DNA from: Hespellia sp.
GTDB lineage: Bacteria; Bacillota; Clostridia; Lachnospirales; Lachnospiraceae
Reading direction: 5' to 3'
Assembly: GCA_028693555.1 (NCBI GenBank)
Contig: JAQUVD010000014.1
Span: forward strand, 1 to 64,000
Length of the DNA stretch: 64,000 nucleotides
Shown: one piece after another, positions 34,719-43,138 of the stretch
Numbering within the stretch: position 1 is the stretch's first letter
How the letters are laid out: the number at the start of each line of letters is the position of its first letter
Notes under the pieces: generated by a model
Seen by the model: the letters and a program-made list of their open reading frames with translations, nothing else
What the model was told of the DNA's origin: nothing
Database searches by the model: none
Program-made: the position numbers and the translations under genes

Positions 34719-36008
34719 ATGAGTGAAAAAAGAGAATACAAATTTGAGACATTACAGTTACATGTAGGACAGGAAAATCCAGATCCGGCAACCGATGCAA
34801 GAGCGGTTCCCATTTACCAGACAACATCATACGTGTTCAAAAACTGTAAACACGCTGCAGACCGCTTTGGTCTGGCAGATGCAGGAAATATATACGGGAG
34901 ATTGACGAACTCAACACAGGGAGTATTTGAAGAGCGTATCGCAGCACTGGAGGGTGGATCAGCAGCACTGGCGGTTGCATCAGGAGCCGCAGCGATTACG
35001 TATACAATACAGAATCTGGCATCTCAGGGAGATCACATCGTCTCATCGAAATATATTTATGGTGGAACTTACAACCTGTTAGAGCACACACTTCCACAGC
35101 AGGGCATCACGTCAACGATTGTAGATACGGATCATCTGGATGAAGTGGAAGCAGCGATTCAGGAGAACACAAAATTAATATACATCGAATCGATCGGTAA
35201 CCCAAATGCGAATCTGGTAGATATTCAGAAGATTGCAGACATTGCTCATAAGCATGGAATCGTACTGGTAGTGGATAGCACATTTGCAACTCCTTACCTT
35301 CTTCGCCCGTTTGAATACGGCGCAGATATTGTCGTACATTCTGCAACAAAATTCATCGGTGGACATGGATCTTCACTTGGTGGAGTAATCATTGAAAGTG
35401 GAAAATTTGACTGGAAAGCATCCGGCAAGTATCCAAAGCTGACAGAACCAGATCCAAGTTACCATGGTGTCGTATTTGCAGATGCATGTGGAGAAGCAGC
35501 TTTTGTAACGAGAATCCGTGCTGTCATTTTAAGAGATACAGGTGCAACATTGGCGCCGCTCAACGCATTTCTCTTCATTCAGGGAATTGAAACGTTATCT
35601 CTTCGCGTAGAACGCCACGTTGAAAATACAAAGAAGGTAGTTGAATTTCTTGCCAACCACCCGAAGGTTGAGAACGTGAACCACCCATCACTTCCGGACA
35701 GCCCGTATCATGAGCTCTATAACCGATACTTTCCAAATGGCGGTGCGTCAATCTTTACATTTGAAGTTAAGGGCGGAGAAAAAGAGGCACATGAATTTAT
35801 CGATCATTTGAAAATATTCTCATTACTGGCAAATGTGGCGGATGTGAAATCATTAGTCATTCATCCGGCAAGCACCACACATTCACAGATGAGTGAAGAG
35901 GAACTTAGCAATTCAGGTATTAAGAAAAACACGGTAAGATTATCAATTGGAACGGAACATATTGATGATATTATCTATGATTTGGAGCAGGCGTTAGAAG
36001 TAATTTAA
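34719..36008 (+). CDS. metY: O-acetylhomoserine (thiol)-lyase
   Basis: 429 residues, Cys/Met metabolism PLP family. It joins O-acetylhomoserine with sulfide or methanethiol to give homocysteine or methionine. Features: [50 protein letters not shown], the aspartate in [11 protein letters not shown] and the PLP lysine in [11 protein letters not shown] (~211), and the long C-terminal half with [12 protein letters not shown]. Length is as expected for MetY. An AGAGGAC ribosome site is present. cysK follows after 30 bases, forming a sulfide assimilation pair. Confidence 0.92.
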   Translation: MSEKREYKFETLQLHVGQENPDPATDARAVPIYQTTSYVFKNCKHAADRFGLADAGNIYGRLTNSTQGVFEERIAALEGGSAALAVASGAAAITYTIQNLASQGDHIVSSKYIYGGTYNLLEHTLPQQGITSTIVDTDHLDEVEAAIQENTKLIYIESIGNPNANLVDIQKIADIAHKHGIVLVVDSTFATPYLLRPFEYGADIVVHSATKFIGGHGSSLGGVIIESGKFDWKASGKYPKLTEPDPSYHGVVFADACGEAAFVTRIRAVILRDTGATLAPLNAFLFIQGIETLSLRVERHVENTKKVVEFLANHPKVENVNHPSLPDSPYHELYNRYFPNGGASIFTFEVKGGEKEAHEFIDHLKIFSLLANVADVKSLVIHPASTTHSQMSEEELSNSGIKKNTVRLSIGTEHIDDIIYDLEQALEVI

Positions 36009-36038
36009 CAAGCAGATTCTATTAGGAGGAATATGATT

Positions 36039-36971
36039 ATGTCAAAAATATATGTAAGCATTACAGAATTAATTGGAAAGACACCGCTTTTAGAAGTAAA
36101 GAATATCGAAAAAGAATTAGATTTAAAAGCAAAGGTACTTGTGAAACTAGAATATTTTAATCCGGCAGGAAGTGTGAAGGACAGAGTTGCCCTCAATATG
36201 GTGGAGGATGCAGAGAAGAAAGGGCTGATTCAGCCCGGTGCGACCATCATTGAGCCAACAAGCGGAAACACAGGAATCGGTCTTGCATCTGTGGCAGCAG
36301 CGAAAGGCTATAAAGCGGTATTTACGATGCCGGAGACGATGAGTATCGAGCGCCGAAAATTATTGTTAGGTTACGGTGCAGAAATTGTACTGACAGACGG
36401 AAAAGCAGGAATGAAAGGTGCGATTGCAAAAGCAAATGAGCTTGCGGACGCGGATGATAATGCAATTGTTCTTGGACAGTTCATCAACCCTGCAAATCCA
36501 GCGGCACATCTTGCGACAACAGGTCCGGAAATTTGGAGTGAGACAGATGGCGAAGTAGATGTCTTTATCGCTGGGGTCGGTACAGGTGGAACGGTTACCG
36601 GAACCGGAACATATCTAAAAGAACAGAAGCCATCCGTTAAGGTTATCGCTGTGGAACCTAAAAATTCAGCCGTATTAAATGGCGGACAGCCGGGACCTCA
36701 CGGACTGCAGGGAATCGGAGCCGGATTTGTGCCGGATGTACTGAACACAGAAATCTATGATGCAGTGGAGGATGTGGAAAATGAGGAAGCATATGCAGCA
36801 ACCAAATTGCTCGCGAAGAAAGAGGGCGTGCTGGTAGGAATTACATCGGGTGCGGCACTTCATACAGCGATTAAAGAGGCACAGAAGGAAGAAAATGCGG
36901 GTAAGACGATTGTGGCATTGCTTCCGGATACTGGGGAGAGATATTTGTCTACACCGTTGTTTGAAGGGTGA
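36039..36971 (+). CDS. cysK: Cysteine synthase A
   Basis: About 310 residues. PLP enzyme making cysteine from O-acetylserine and sulfide. Motifs: GKTPLLEVKNI, the PLP lysine in NPAGSVKDRVALNMV (~43), PTSGNTGIGLA (~70) and GTGGTVTGTGTYLK (~178). ATG 36039 lies 9 bases after AGGAGG and is preferred over ATG 36033, which is only 3 bases away. In Bacillus, CysK also binds CymR to form the active repressor, so the neighbouring cymR-like gene may use it as partner. No serine acetyltransferase gene is in this window. Confidence 0.93.
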   Translation: MSKIYVSITELIGKTPLLEVKNIEKELDLKAKVLVKLEYFNPAGSVKDRVALNMVEDAEKKGLIQPGATIIEPTSGNTGIGLASVAAAKGYKAVFTMPETMSIERRKLLLGYGAEIVLTDGKAGMKGAIAKANELADADDNAIVLGQFINPANPAAHLATTGPEIWSETDGEVDVFIAGVGTGGTVTGTGTYLKEQKPSVKVIAVEPKNSAVLNGGQPGPHGLQGIGAGFVPDVLNTEIYDAVEDVENEEAYAATKLLAKKEGVLVGITSGAALHTAIKEAQKEENAGKTIVALLPDTGERYLSTPLFEG

Positions 36972-37060
36972 AATTCATGTTTGTCGGGCTGGTTGAGGAC
37001 CATCTGTGAAAACGGACAGCACTGTGGCGGGGGACGTCATAAAGGTTAAGAACTGCTAGA

Positions 37061-37185
37061 TAAAAAGAGGCGAATCTATGCGAATCGTGATGAGGCGAGC
37101 AAGAATCTGATGATTCTTACTCTTCGCATCACTTGAAATTTGTACTTGAAGTACAAATTTCATCGCACAGATTCGCCTCTTTTTA
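37061..37185. repeat. Three-way-junction palindromic element
   Basis: The outer stem is T plus AAAAAGAGGCGAATCT (37061-37077) with its exact complement (37169-37185), 17 bp, extended by TGCGA/TCGCA. Inside are two further hairpins. In one, GTGATG and CATCAC close AAGAATC/GATTCTT (37087-37132). The other is a nearly perfect TGAAATTTGTACTT palindrome (37134-37162). It ends in TTTTT, so it could terminate transcription from cysK, but it is far more elaborate than a terminator. It may be a repeat family member or a structured RNA. Confidence 0.7.
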
Positions 37186-37434
37186 TTAACCAGTTCTAGG
37201 CTGTTAGAGAGAACCAAAACAAGCTGGAGAAAGTAAGTGAATATGGTAAGTTTAGACAAAATGGGCGAAGATCTGAAAACTGAAGGATATATTGCCCAAT
37301 ATAAATCATCATGGTATAGTTTTGGGCTTTAGGTATTATTTTTAAGCTTTTTCACCCAAAGTCTAAAATGAGAGCCGACAAATTACAGTCAATACTGGTA
37401 ATCTGCCAGCTCTCGTTTTATTTCTTCTGGAACA
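37186..37434. other. Intergenic stretch with one doubtful short ORF and a converging terminator
   Basis: A 29-codon ORF (37243-37332, starting MVSLDKMGEDLKTEGYIAQY) has no clear ribosome site and may be a gene remnant. Near 37370-37425, AAAATGAGAGC pairs with GCTCTCGTTTT across a long loop, a possible terminator for the minus-strand cyclase gene. Nothing else is supported. Confidence 0.35.
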
Positions 37435-39333
37435 TTACCTGTTTGAGGATTGAACGTTACCTGATTTCCTTTTTTGTTTTTCGAGGTACATTGTTGCGTC
37501 CGCTTTTTTCACATATTCTTCCAAAGATTGGCGGTCATCTGGATTCGCACATACGTAACCGATACTTACAGAGATTTCATATGCAAGCTGGAGTTTCTTA
37601 TTTGCCTTTTCAAGTTCAGAGTTGATTCGATTTTTCAAAAATTCACCGGTGTTATCGTTACACTTTGATACAACGATTACAAATTCATCTCCACCATATC
37701 TTACAATAATAGAATTCTCCAGACAGGCGGATTTCAATGCATTTGCAACGGTAATAATGGTCAAATCTCCACTTTTATGTCCGTAAGTATCGTTGATAAT
37801 CTTGAGATAATTTACGTCAATGAAGACGATCAAGGTATGGTGCAGAGCAAACCGGTCGGTCTGTAGGAGGTTTTCGGCATGTCTTGTCAATCCGATACGG
37901 TTGTATACTCCGGTCATGGCATCTTCGACACTGAGTGCATCAAGAACCGTATTTGCCTGCTTGAGGGACATTCGTTCTAACATAATTTCCATTGACATAT
38001 TGATACTGTGAGTCCAACTGAATAAACTTTGATTATCAACCATTTTAAGACTGTCAACGATGACGCAATATCCAATTTCTTTTTCCTGAAAATGAATTGG
38101 CAGTATCAGAAAAGTATGGCTCTCAGAATCTTCATAGTCTCCGGGAAATAAATCTCTTACGTTTAAAAACTCGCGATAAGTTTTTTTTGCTCCATTTTCC
38201 CATGCGAATAGAACAGAAAGCTTTTCATCAAATCCCGTCTGCGTGGTACTCTTATCAGCATATGGATGCAGATATTCCTGGCGATTTAACATAATGTACA
38301 TGGAAGGACATCCAATTGCAGGAATGTAACGCACCAGTTGTTCTGTATATTCATTCCAGTCTGTAGATTGAACAAGTTCCTTGTGCATCTTTTGTACGTC
38401 GCCTCGCAGCTGTGTCTGGCGAAGCATGGATTCAATGATATGTTCGCGCCCGTGTTTGATTTCACTGGCATCACCCCTGCATCCACAACTGGAACGGTAG
38501 ATAACATGACTGCCCAAGGTCGTATTAAGTGGAACGACTTCTCCCTGAATCAGCCGGAACAGAATATCGCAGCTGTGATATCCCGCATCAACCTTTTCAC
38601 GGTCGACGGTAGTCAAACGAGGTCGATAAGTCTCAGAGAATCTGGAATTGTCGAAACCACCGATGAGAAAATTATCCGGGGCGTAGAGTTCTTGCTCGCT
38701 GGCGGCAGCGCAATAGCCAACTGCCATCTCATCATTTGCAGCAATGATACAATCAGGAATGCCACAGCCGGCAGCCTGAAAATCATAAAAAGCCTGATAA
38801 CCATCCTGATAGACATAATTATAATGGCGAAACCATTTGTCATCCATCGATAAATGGGCGGCCGACATCGCATCCTGCACACCCTTCATACGAAGCTGCG
38901 TTTCATAATTATCCTTTGGTCCACCAATGAAAAAAATCTTTTTTGCGCCATGCTTTTCAATCATATGTGTTGTCATCTCACGCACAGTCCAATAGTTTTC
39001 ACAACCGACAGAGTGCAGACCTTCTAAGGCATGTTCCATGCTGACAGCAGGCTTGCCACTGGTGACGAGCATCTTACGCAGCTTTTCACGCTCTACGGAC
39101 GAAATGATATTATTCGATGCCATAATAAATCCATCATAATCTTCACAATTAATCAGAGTGAAGATATTATATTCACCCTGGTTATAAAGCGGATCTTCAT
39201 TTTCGCCACCATAGCAGTTGAAAATATAAAGATCTGCATGCTCCTCTTCGATGCGCTTTCGAATTCCCCGTGTGACGTATTTCATTACCTCACCGTTAAA
39301 TCCACCCTGCAATAAAGCGATCTTCTTTTTCAT
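37435..39333 (-). CDS. Diguanylate cyclase with LacI-type sugar-binding sensor domain
   Basis: 632 residues. The N-terminal ~270 residues have the periplasmic-binding-protein-like fold of LacI regulators: IALLQGGFNG, DGFIMASNN, KKIFFIGGPKDN, DCIIAANDEMAVGY and LIGGFDNSRFSETYRPRLTTVD. No helix-turn-helix and no signal peptide are present, so it should sense a ligand in the cytosol. A linker follows, then a GGDEF domain (~470-620) with VRYGGDEFVIV. The RxxD inhibitory site is replaced by LENS. It is 17 bases downstream of a co-oriented AraC gene next to alpha-galactosidase. This suggests a link between sugar supply and cyclic-di-GMP. Confidence 0.85.
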   Translation of the reverse strand: MKKKIALLQGGFNGEVMKYVTRGIRKRIEEEHADLYIFNCYGGENEDPLYNQGEYNIFTLINCEDYDGFIMASNNIISSVEREKLRKMLVTSGKPAVSMEHALEGLHSVGCENYWTVREMTTHMIEKHGAKKIFFIGGPKDNYETQLRMKGVQDAMSAAHLSMDDKWFRHYNYVYQDGYQAFYDFQAAGCGIPDCIIAANDEMAVGYCAAASEQELYAPDNFLIGGFDNSRFSETYRPRLTTVDREKVDAGYHSCDILFRLIQGEVVPLNTTLGSHVIYRSSCGCRGDASEIKHGREHIIESMLRQTQLRGDVQKMHKELVQSTDWNEYTEQLVRYIPAIGCPSMYIMLNRQEYLHPYADKSTTQTGFDEKLSVLFAWENGAKKTYREFLNVRDLFPGDYEDSESHTFLILPIHFQEKEIGYCVIVDSLKMVDNQSLFSWTHSINMSMEIMLERMSLKQANTVLDALSVEDAMTGVYNRIGLTRHAENLLQTDRFALHHTLIVFIDVNYLKIINDTYGHKSGDLTIITVANALKSACLENSIIVRYGGDEFVIVVSKCNDNTGEFLKNRINSELEKANKKLQLAYEISVSIGYVCANPDDRQSLEEYVKKADATMYLEKQKRKSGNVQSSNR

Positions 39334-39350
39334 TGGATATGCCCTCCTTC

Positions 39351-40199
39351 TTATACCATTTTATTTTCGTTGCGCCATTGTCGGGGGGAAGTGCCATATA
39401 CATTTTTAAAGGCACGGGAGAAATGTAACTGATTGGGATACCCAACCGCATTTCCAATATCAGCAATGGAAAGTTTGGTAAGCTTTAAGAGCTCGGCGGC
39501 CTTGGACATACGATAATTAATTAAAAATTCCTGTGGACTTTTACCAACATGGTCACGAAAAATCTTGCCAAAATAGCTGCGATTCAAATTGCAAAAATGG
39601 GATATGTCTTCTATGGAGATATCATTCTGAAAGTTCTGTTCAATAAAAGAAAGTGATTCTTTGATATAGAAATCACTCATTTTTCCACTCATAAGCATCT
39701 TTCTTGATGTACTGGATTTGGTCAGGTAGTCAAGAAAAAGGTATAGATGACCAATCAGGTGAAAAGGAGACTCTTTCGAGTGGTTGGCAATGTAGAGCAT
39801 GGTATCTTTTAAATTAGATGACATGGATTTGTCATTAGAGCGATATATCGGAGCGTCGATAGACAGTCCGGCAAGAGAGAGTGCCTCTTTTACTCGAAGT
39901 CCATCAAACTCCAGCCAGGTATATTCCCAGGGATGGTCTTTATCAGCAGAATAGGTGGTAATCTGCTTTGGAGAAATTAAAAATCCCTGACCACTTCGAA
40001 TGGTATATTTTTGTGAAATACCATTCGAGTCCATAGCAGTTAAGGTGCCGGTACCTGAAATTACATAATGAAAAAGATAATGATTTCTGGCAAAAGGTCC
40101 ATAGGAATGCAGCGGTTCACATTCTTCCCACCCATATTGATATAAACTTAAATCTACAAATCGTTCATTTGGAAAAATAGAAAAGAGTACATCGCTCAT
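39351..40199 (-). CDS. AraC-family regulator, probably of the alpha-galactosidase gene
   Basis: About 282 residues. A cupin-like sugar-binding N-terminal half (HYVISGTGTLTA, FLISPKQITTYSADKDHPWEYTWLEF) is followed by two helix-turn-helix motifs (ISIEDISHFCNLNRSYFGKIFRD and LSIADIGNAVGYPNQLHFSRAFK). ATG 40199 follows AAGGGAG and is preferred over 40268. It is divergent from the GH36 gene, with ~180 bases of shared upstream region. It resembles MsmR/RafR-type activators of melibiose or raffinose use. Confidence 0.86.
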   Translation of the reverse strand: MSDVLFSIFPNERFVDLSLYQYGWEECEPLHSYGPFARNHYLFHYVISGTGTLTAMDSNGISQKYTIRSGQGFLISPKQITTYSADKDHPWEYTWLEFDGLRVKEALSLAGLSIDAPIYRSNDKSMSSNLKDTMLYIANHSKESPFHLIGHLYLFLDYLTKSSTSRKMLMSGKMSDFYIKESLSFIEQNFQNDISIEDISHFCNLNRSYFGKIFRDHVGKSPQEFLINYRMSKAAELLKLTKLSIADIGNAVGYPNQLHFSRAFKNVYGTSPRQWRNENKMV

Positions 40200-40381
40200 T
40201 GTGGCTCCCTTCAAGTAGCATAATGTATTTATTGAACCATTATATATCAAAATGCTAGGTGACTTCAACCTCTAAATGTAAAAATAGCATTATGGTATAA
40301 AAGCGGAATAATATATGCATTTTAGCAATTGAGAATGAATGGTATGATTGTCTCAAGATCAACGACAGGAGGAAAATAAAA

Positions 40382-42556
40382 ATGAAAACAATTACAATAC
40401 AGACGAAAAATACAACTTATCAGATGGGAATTACAGATACCGGCTTTTTACTGCATCTGTATTATGGGAAAAAATTAAATTCAGAGTGTGACATGAGTTA
40501 TCTGCTGACCTACTATGATCGTGGATTTTCGGGAAATCCATATGATGCAAAAGATGACAGAACATTTTCCATGGACGTGCTGCCGCAAGAATACCCCGGC
40601 TATGGAAATGGTGATTATCGTACAACAAGTATCAATGTGCAGGATATCAATGGAGTATACGGGTGCGATTTACGATACTGCTCGCACCATTTTAGTGATG
40701 GGAAATACAGTCTCCCAGGTATGCCGGCTGTGTACGCCGACATTTCGGAATCACAGACATTGTCTGTGGTTCTTAGAGATAAGGCATCCGGTATAGAAGT
40801 AACACTTTTATATGGCATTTTGCCAGCAGTGGACGTCATAACAAGGGCGGCAATTATTAAGAATATCGGAACAAATGAAGTGATTCTAGATAAAGCATAC
40901 AGTGGTTCTTTAGATTTTTTGAATGGAAATCATGATATTTTGCATTTTCACGGACGACATGGGATGGAGCGGATAATGGAGAGAAATCCTGTGATACACG
41001 GGGTACAAAGTTTTGGGAGTAAACGTGGCACTTCCAGCCATCAGCATAATCCGTTTGTGATTCTGGCGGAAAAGGATACGACAGAGGATTATGGGAATTG
41101 TTATGGCATGTCGCTGCTGTATAGTGGAAACTTCAAATGTGAGATAGAAAAAGATCAGTTTAATCAAACCAGAATTGCCATGGGAATTCTGGATGAAATG
41201 TTTGCATATCCCTTACAGCCGGGAGAAACCTTTGAAACCCCAGAAGTGGCATTTATCATGTCTGCAAATGGCTTTACCCATTTGTCTCATCAATACCATG
41301 AGTTAATTCGATATCATGTATGCAGAGGAAAATATAAAATAGAAAGAAGACCAGTCTTAATCAATAATTGGGAAGCAACTTACTTTGATTTTGATGGAGC
41401 TAAGATTGTGGACATTGCAAAACAGGCGTCTGCATTAGGCGTTGAAATGTTAGTCTTAGATGATGGCTGGTTTGGGAAAAGAGATTCCGACAATCGTGGT
41501 CTGGGAGATTGGTTCGTAAACGAAGAAAAGATGGGCGGTCCATTGGCTGAGACCGTGGAAAAAGTAAATAAGCTGGGAATGAAATTTGGGCTATGGATCG
41601 AACCGGAAATGGTATCAGAAGACAGCGATCTGTATCGCGCACATTCAGACTGGGCGTTTTCAATTCCAGGGAAAAAACCGGTAACGAGCCGCAATCAGTT
41701 CGTCTTGGATTTCTCAAGAAAAGAAGTGGTAGACCATATTGTAGACCAGATTACGAAAGTAATCGATTCTGCACATATTGAATACATTAAAATGGACATG
41801 AACCGTAGTATCTGCGATGTATATAGTGCCGTAAACGGAATGCAGAACTATGGAAAAATTATGCATCAGTATGTATTGGGTGTGTATGATTTTATGGAGC
41901 GCCTATTAGTAAGGTATCCGAATATATTGTTAGAAGGCTGCAGTGGCGGGGGTGGCAGATTTGATGCCGGAATGTTGTATTATTGTCCTCAAATCTGGTG
42001 CAGTGATAATACAGATGCGATCGAACGGATAAAGATTCAGCATGGAACTTCTTTTGGTTATCCAATTTCAACGGTAGGTTCCCACGTGTCTGCGGTTCCC
42101 AATCATCAGACAGGCAGAACCACAAAAATCAAAACCAGAAGCACGGTAGCAATGGCTGGCAGTTTTGGCTATGAGTTAGATTTGAGTCTTATTTCTGAAG
42201 AAGAAAAACAGGAAGTAAAGCATCAGATTCTTGATTATAAAAAATACTGGGATTTAATTCATAATGGTTTATACTATAGGCTTCATCTTCCAGAAGAAGA
42301 TCGGGAAACGGCGGCATGGATGTTTAGTTCCAAGGATCAAACGGAGGGACTGCTCAATGTTGTTACCTTGGACACGCATTGTAATGGCCCGATTTCATAT
42401 ATAAAATGTAAAGGTTTGAATGAGAACAGTCAATATATAATTGAAGGAAAATCACAGATCTACTGTGGAAGTGCACTGATGAGCGTGGGCTTGCCGATTC
42501 CTGTGATGCAGGGTGAATATCAGGCATTGCAATTACATTTTATAGAAGTGAAATAG
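40382..42556 (+). CDS. aga: Alpha-galactosidase, GH36
   Basis: 724 residues. Removes terminal alpha-galactosyl groups from raffinose, melibiose and similar sugars. The N-terminal beta-sandwich is followed by the barrel with LVLDDGWFGKRD (~365), WIEPEMVSEDSDLY and the nucleophile Asp in YIKMDMNRS (~467). LLEGCSGGGGRFD follows, then acid-base Asp in CSDNTDAIER (~540). No signal peptide is present, so it acts inside the cell. AGGAGG precedes ATG 40382 by ~8 bases. No transporter gene is adjacent. A strong terminator follows. Confidence 0.93.
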   Translation: MKTITIQTKNTTYQMGITDTGFLLHLYYGKKLNSECDMSYLLTYYDRGFSGNPYDAKDDRTFSMDVLPQEYPGYGNGDYRTTSINVQDINGVYGCDLRYCSHHFSDGKYSLPGMPAVYADISESQTLSVVLRDKASGIEVTLLYGILPAVDVITRAAIIKNIGTNEVILDKAYSGSLDFLNGNHDILHFHGRHGMERIMERNPVIHGVQSFGSKRGTSSHQHNPFVILAEKDTTEDYGNCYGMSLLYSGNFKCEIEKDQFNQTRIAMGILDEMFAYPLQPGETFETPEVAFIMSANGFTHLSHQYHELIRYHVCRGKYKIERRPVLINNWEATYFDFDGAKIVDIAKQASALGVEMLVLDDGWFGKRDSDNRGLGDWFVNEEKMGGPLAETVEKVNKLGMKFGLWIEPEMVSEDSDLYRAHSDWAFSIPGKKPVTSRNQFVLDFSRKEVVDHIVDQITKVIDSAHIEYIKMDMNRSICDVYSAVNGMQNYGKIMHQYVLGVYDFMERLLVRYPNILLEGCSGGGGRFDAGMLYYCPQIWCSDNTDAIERIKIQHGTSFGYPISTVGSHVSAVPNHQTGRTTKIKTRSTVAMAGSFGYELDLSLISEEEKQEVKHQILDYKKYWDLIHNGLYYRLHLPEEDRETAAWMFSSKDQTEGLLNVVTLDTHCNGPISYIKCKGLNENSQYIIEGKSQIYCGSALMSVGLPIPVMQGEYQALQLHFIEVK

Positions 42557-42557
42557 A

Positions 42558-42606
42558 AAATACGGACAAAACTCATAGAAAATCGAGTTTTGTCCGTATT
42601 TATTTT
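42558..42606 (+). terminator. Rho-independent terminator
   Basis: AAATACGGACAAAACTC (42558-42574) pairs exactly with its complement (42585-42601), a 17-bp stem with a 10-base loop and T-rich tail. It could also serve the converging minus-strand ridA gene. Confidence 0.9.
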
Positions 42607-42653
42607 AAATTCCGATTCTAATGTAATCTGCTGACAATGCTTCGAAAATACAA

Positions 42654-43028
42654 CTAGAAATTCTTCACTGCAATTGCTTCAACCTCACACAGAACTCCCT
42701 TTGGAAGATCCTTCACAGCAACACAGCTGCGGGCTGGTTTGGATGTGAAATATTTTGCATATTCTTCATTGAATGTTGCAAAATCACCCATGTCTGCCAG
42801 GAAACATGTGGTTTTGACAACCTGATCATAGCCAATTCCGGCAGCCTTTAAAATCTCACCAACATTTTTACAGCTCTGAATTGCCTGAGCGGTGATGCCC
42901 TCTGGAATCTCGCCAGTTTCCGGAATAACCGGAATCTGTCCGGATGTAAATACCATACCATTTGCTACATAACCCTGAGAATATGGTCCGATTGCGCCAG
43001 GGGCTTTTTCTGTACTAATTATTTTCAT
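42654..43028 (-). CDS. ridA: RidA-family enamine/imine deaminase
   Basis: 124 residues. Hydrolyses reactive enamine and imine intermediates such as 2-aminoacrylate released by PLP enzymes. Typical signatures: STEKAPGAIGPYSQG, VFTSGQIPVIPETGEI, VVKTTCFLADMGDFATFNEEY and the C-terminal PARSCVAVKDLPKGVLCEVEAIA, including the catalytic arginine. It lies downstream of the LacI-PfkB gene on the same strand with ~110 bases between. PLP enzymes nearby (two MalY-like genes) could supply its substrates. Confidence 0.93.
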   Translation of the reverse strand: MKIISTEKAPGAIGPYSQGYVANGMVFTSGQIPVIPETGEIPEGITAQAIQSCKNVGEILKAAGIGYDQVVKTTCFLADMGDFATFNEEYAKYFTSKPARSCVAVKDLPKGVLCEVEAIAVKNF

Positions 43029-43138
43029 TGTAATCTACCTCGCTTTCCTCTTTTTCAGTAAATGAACTGATCTAAAATAAATTTATAACATATTCTTGTT
43101 AATTGCAAGTAGAATTGTAGTAGTTATCTAGAATTGTT

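Noticed and set aside
37243-37332. 29-codon ORF after the palindromic element
   Set aside because: Too short and without a ribosome site. Mentioned only as a possible remnant.
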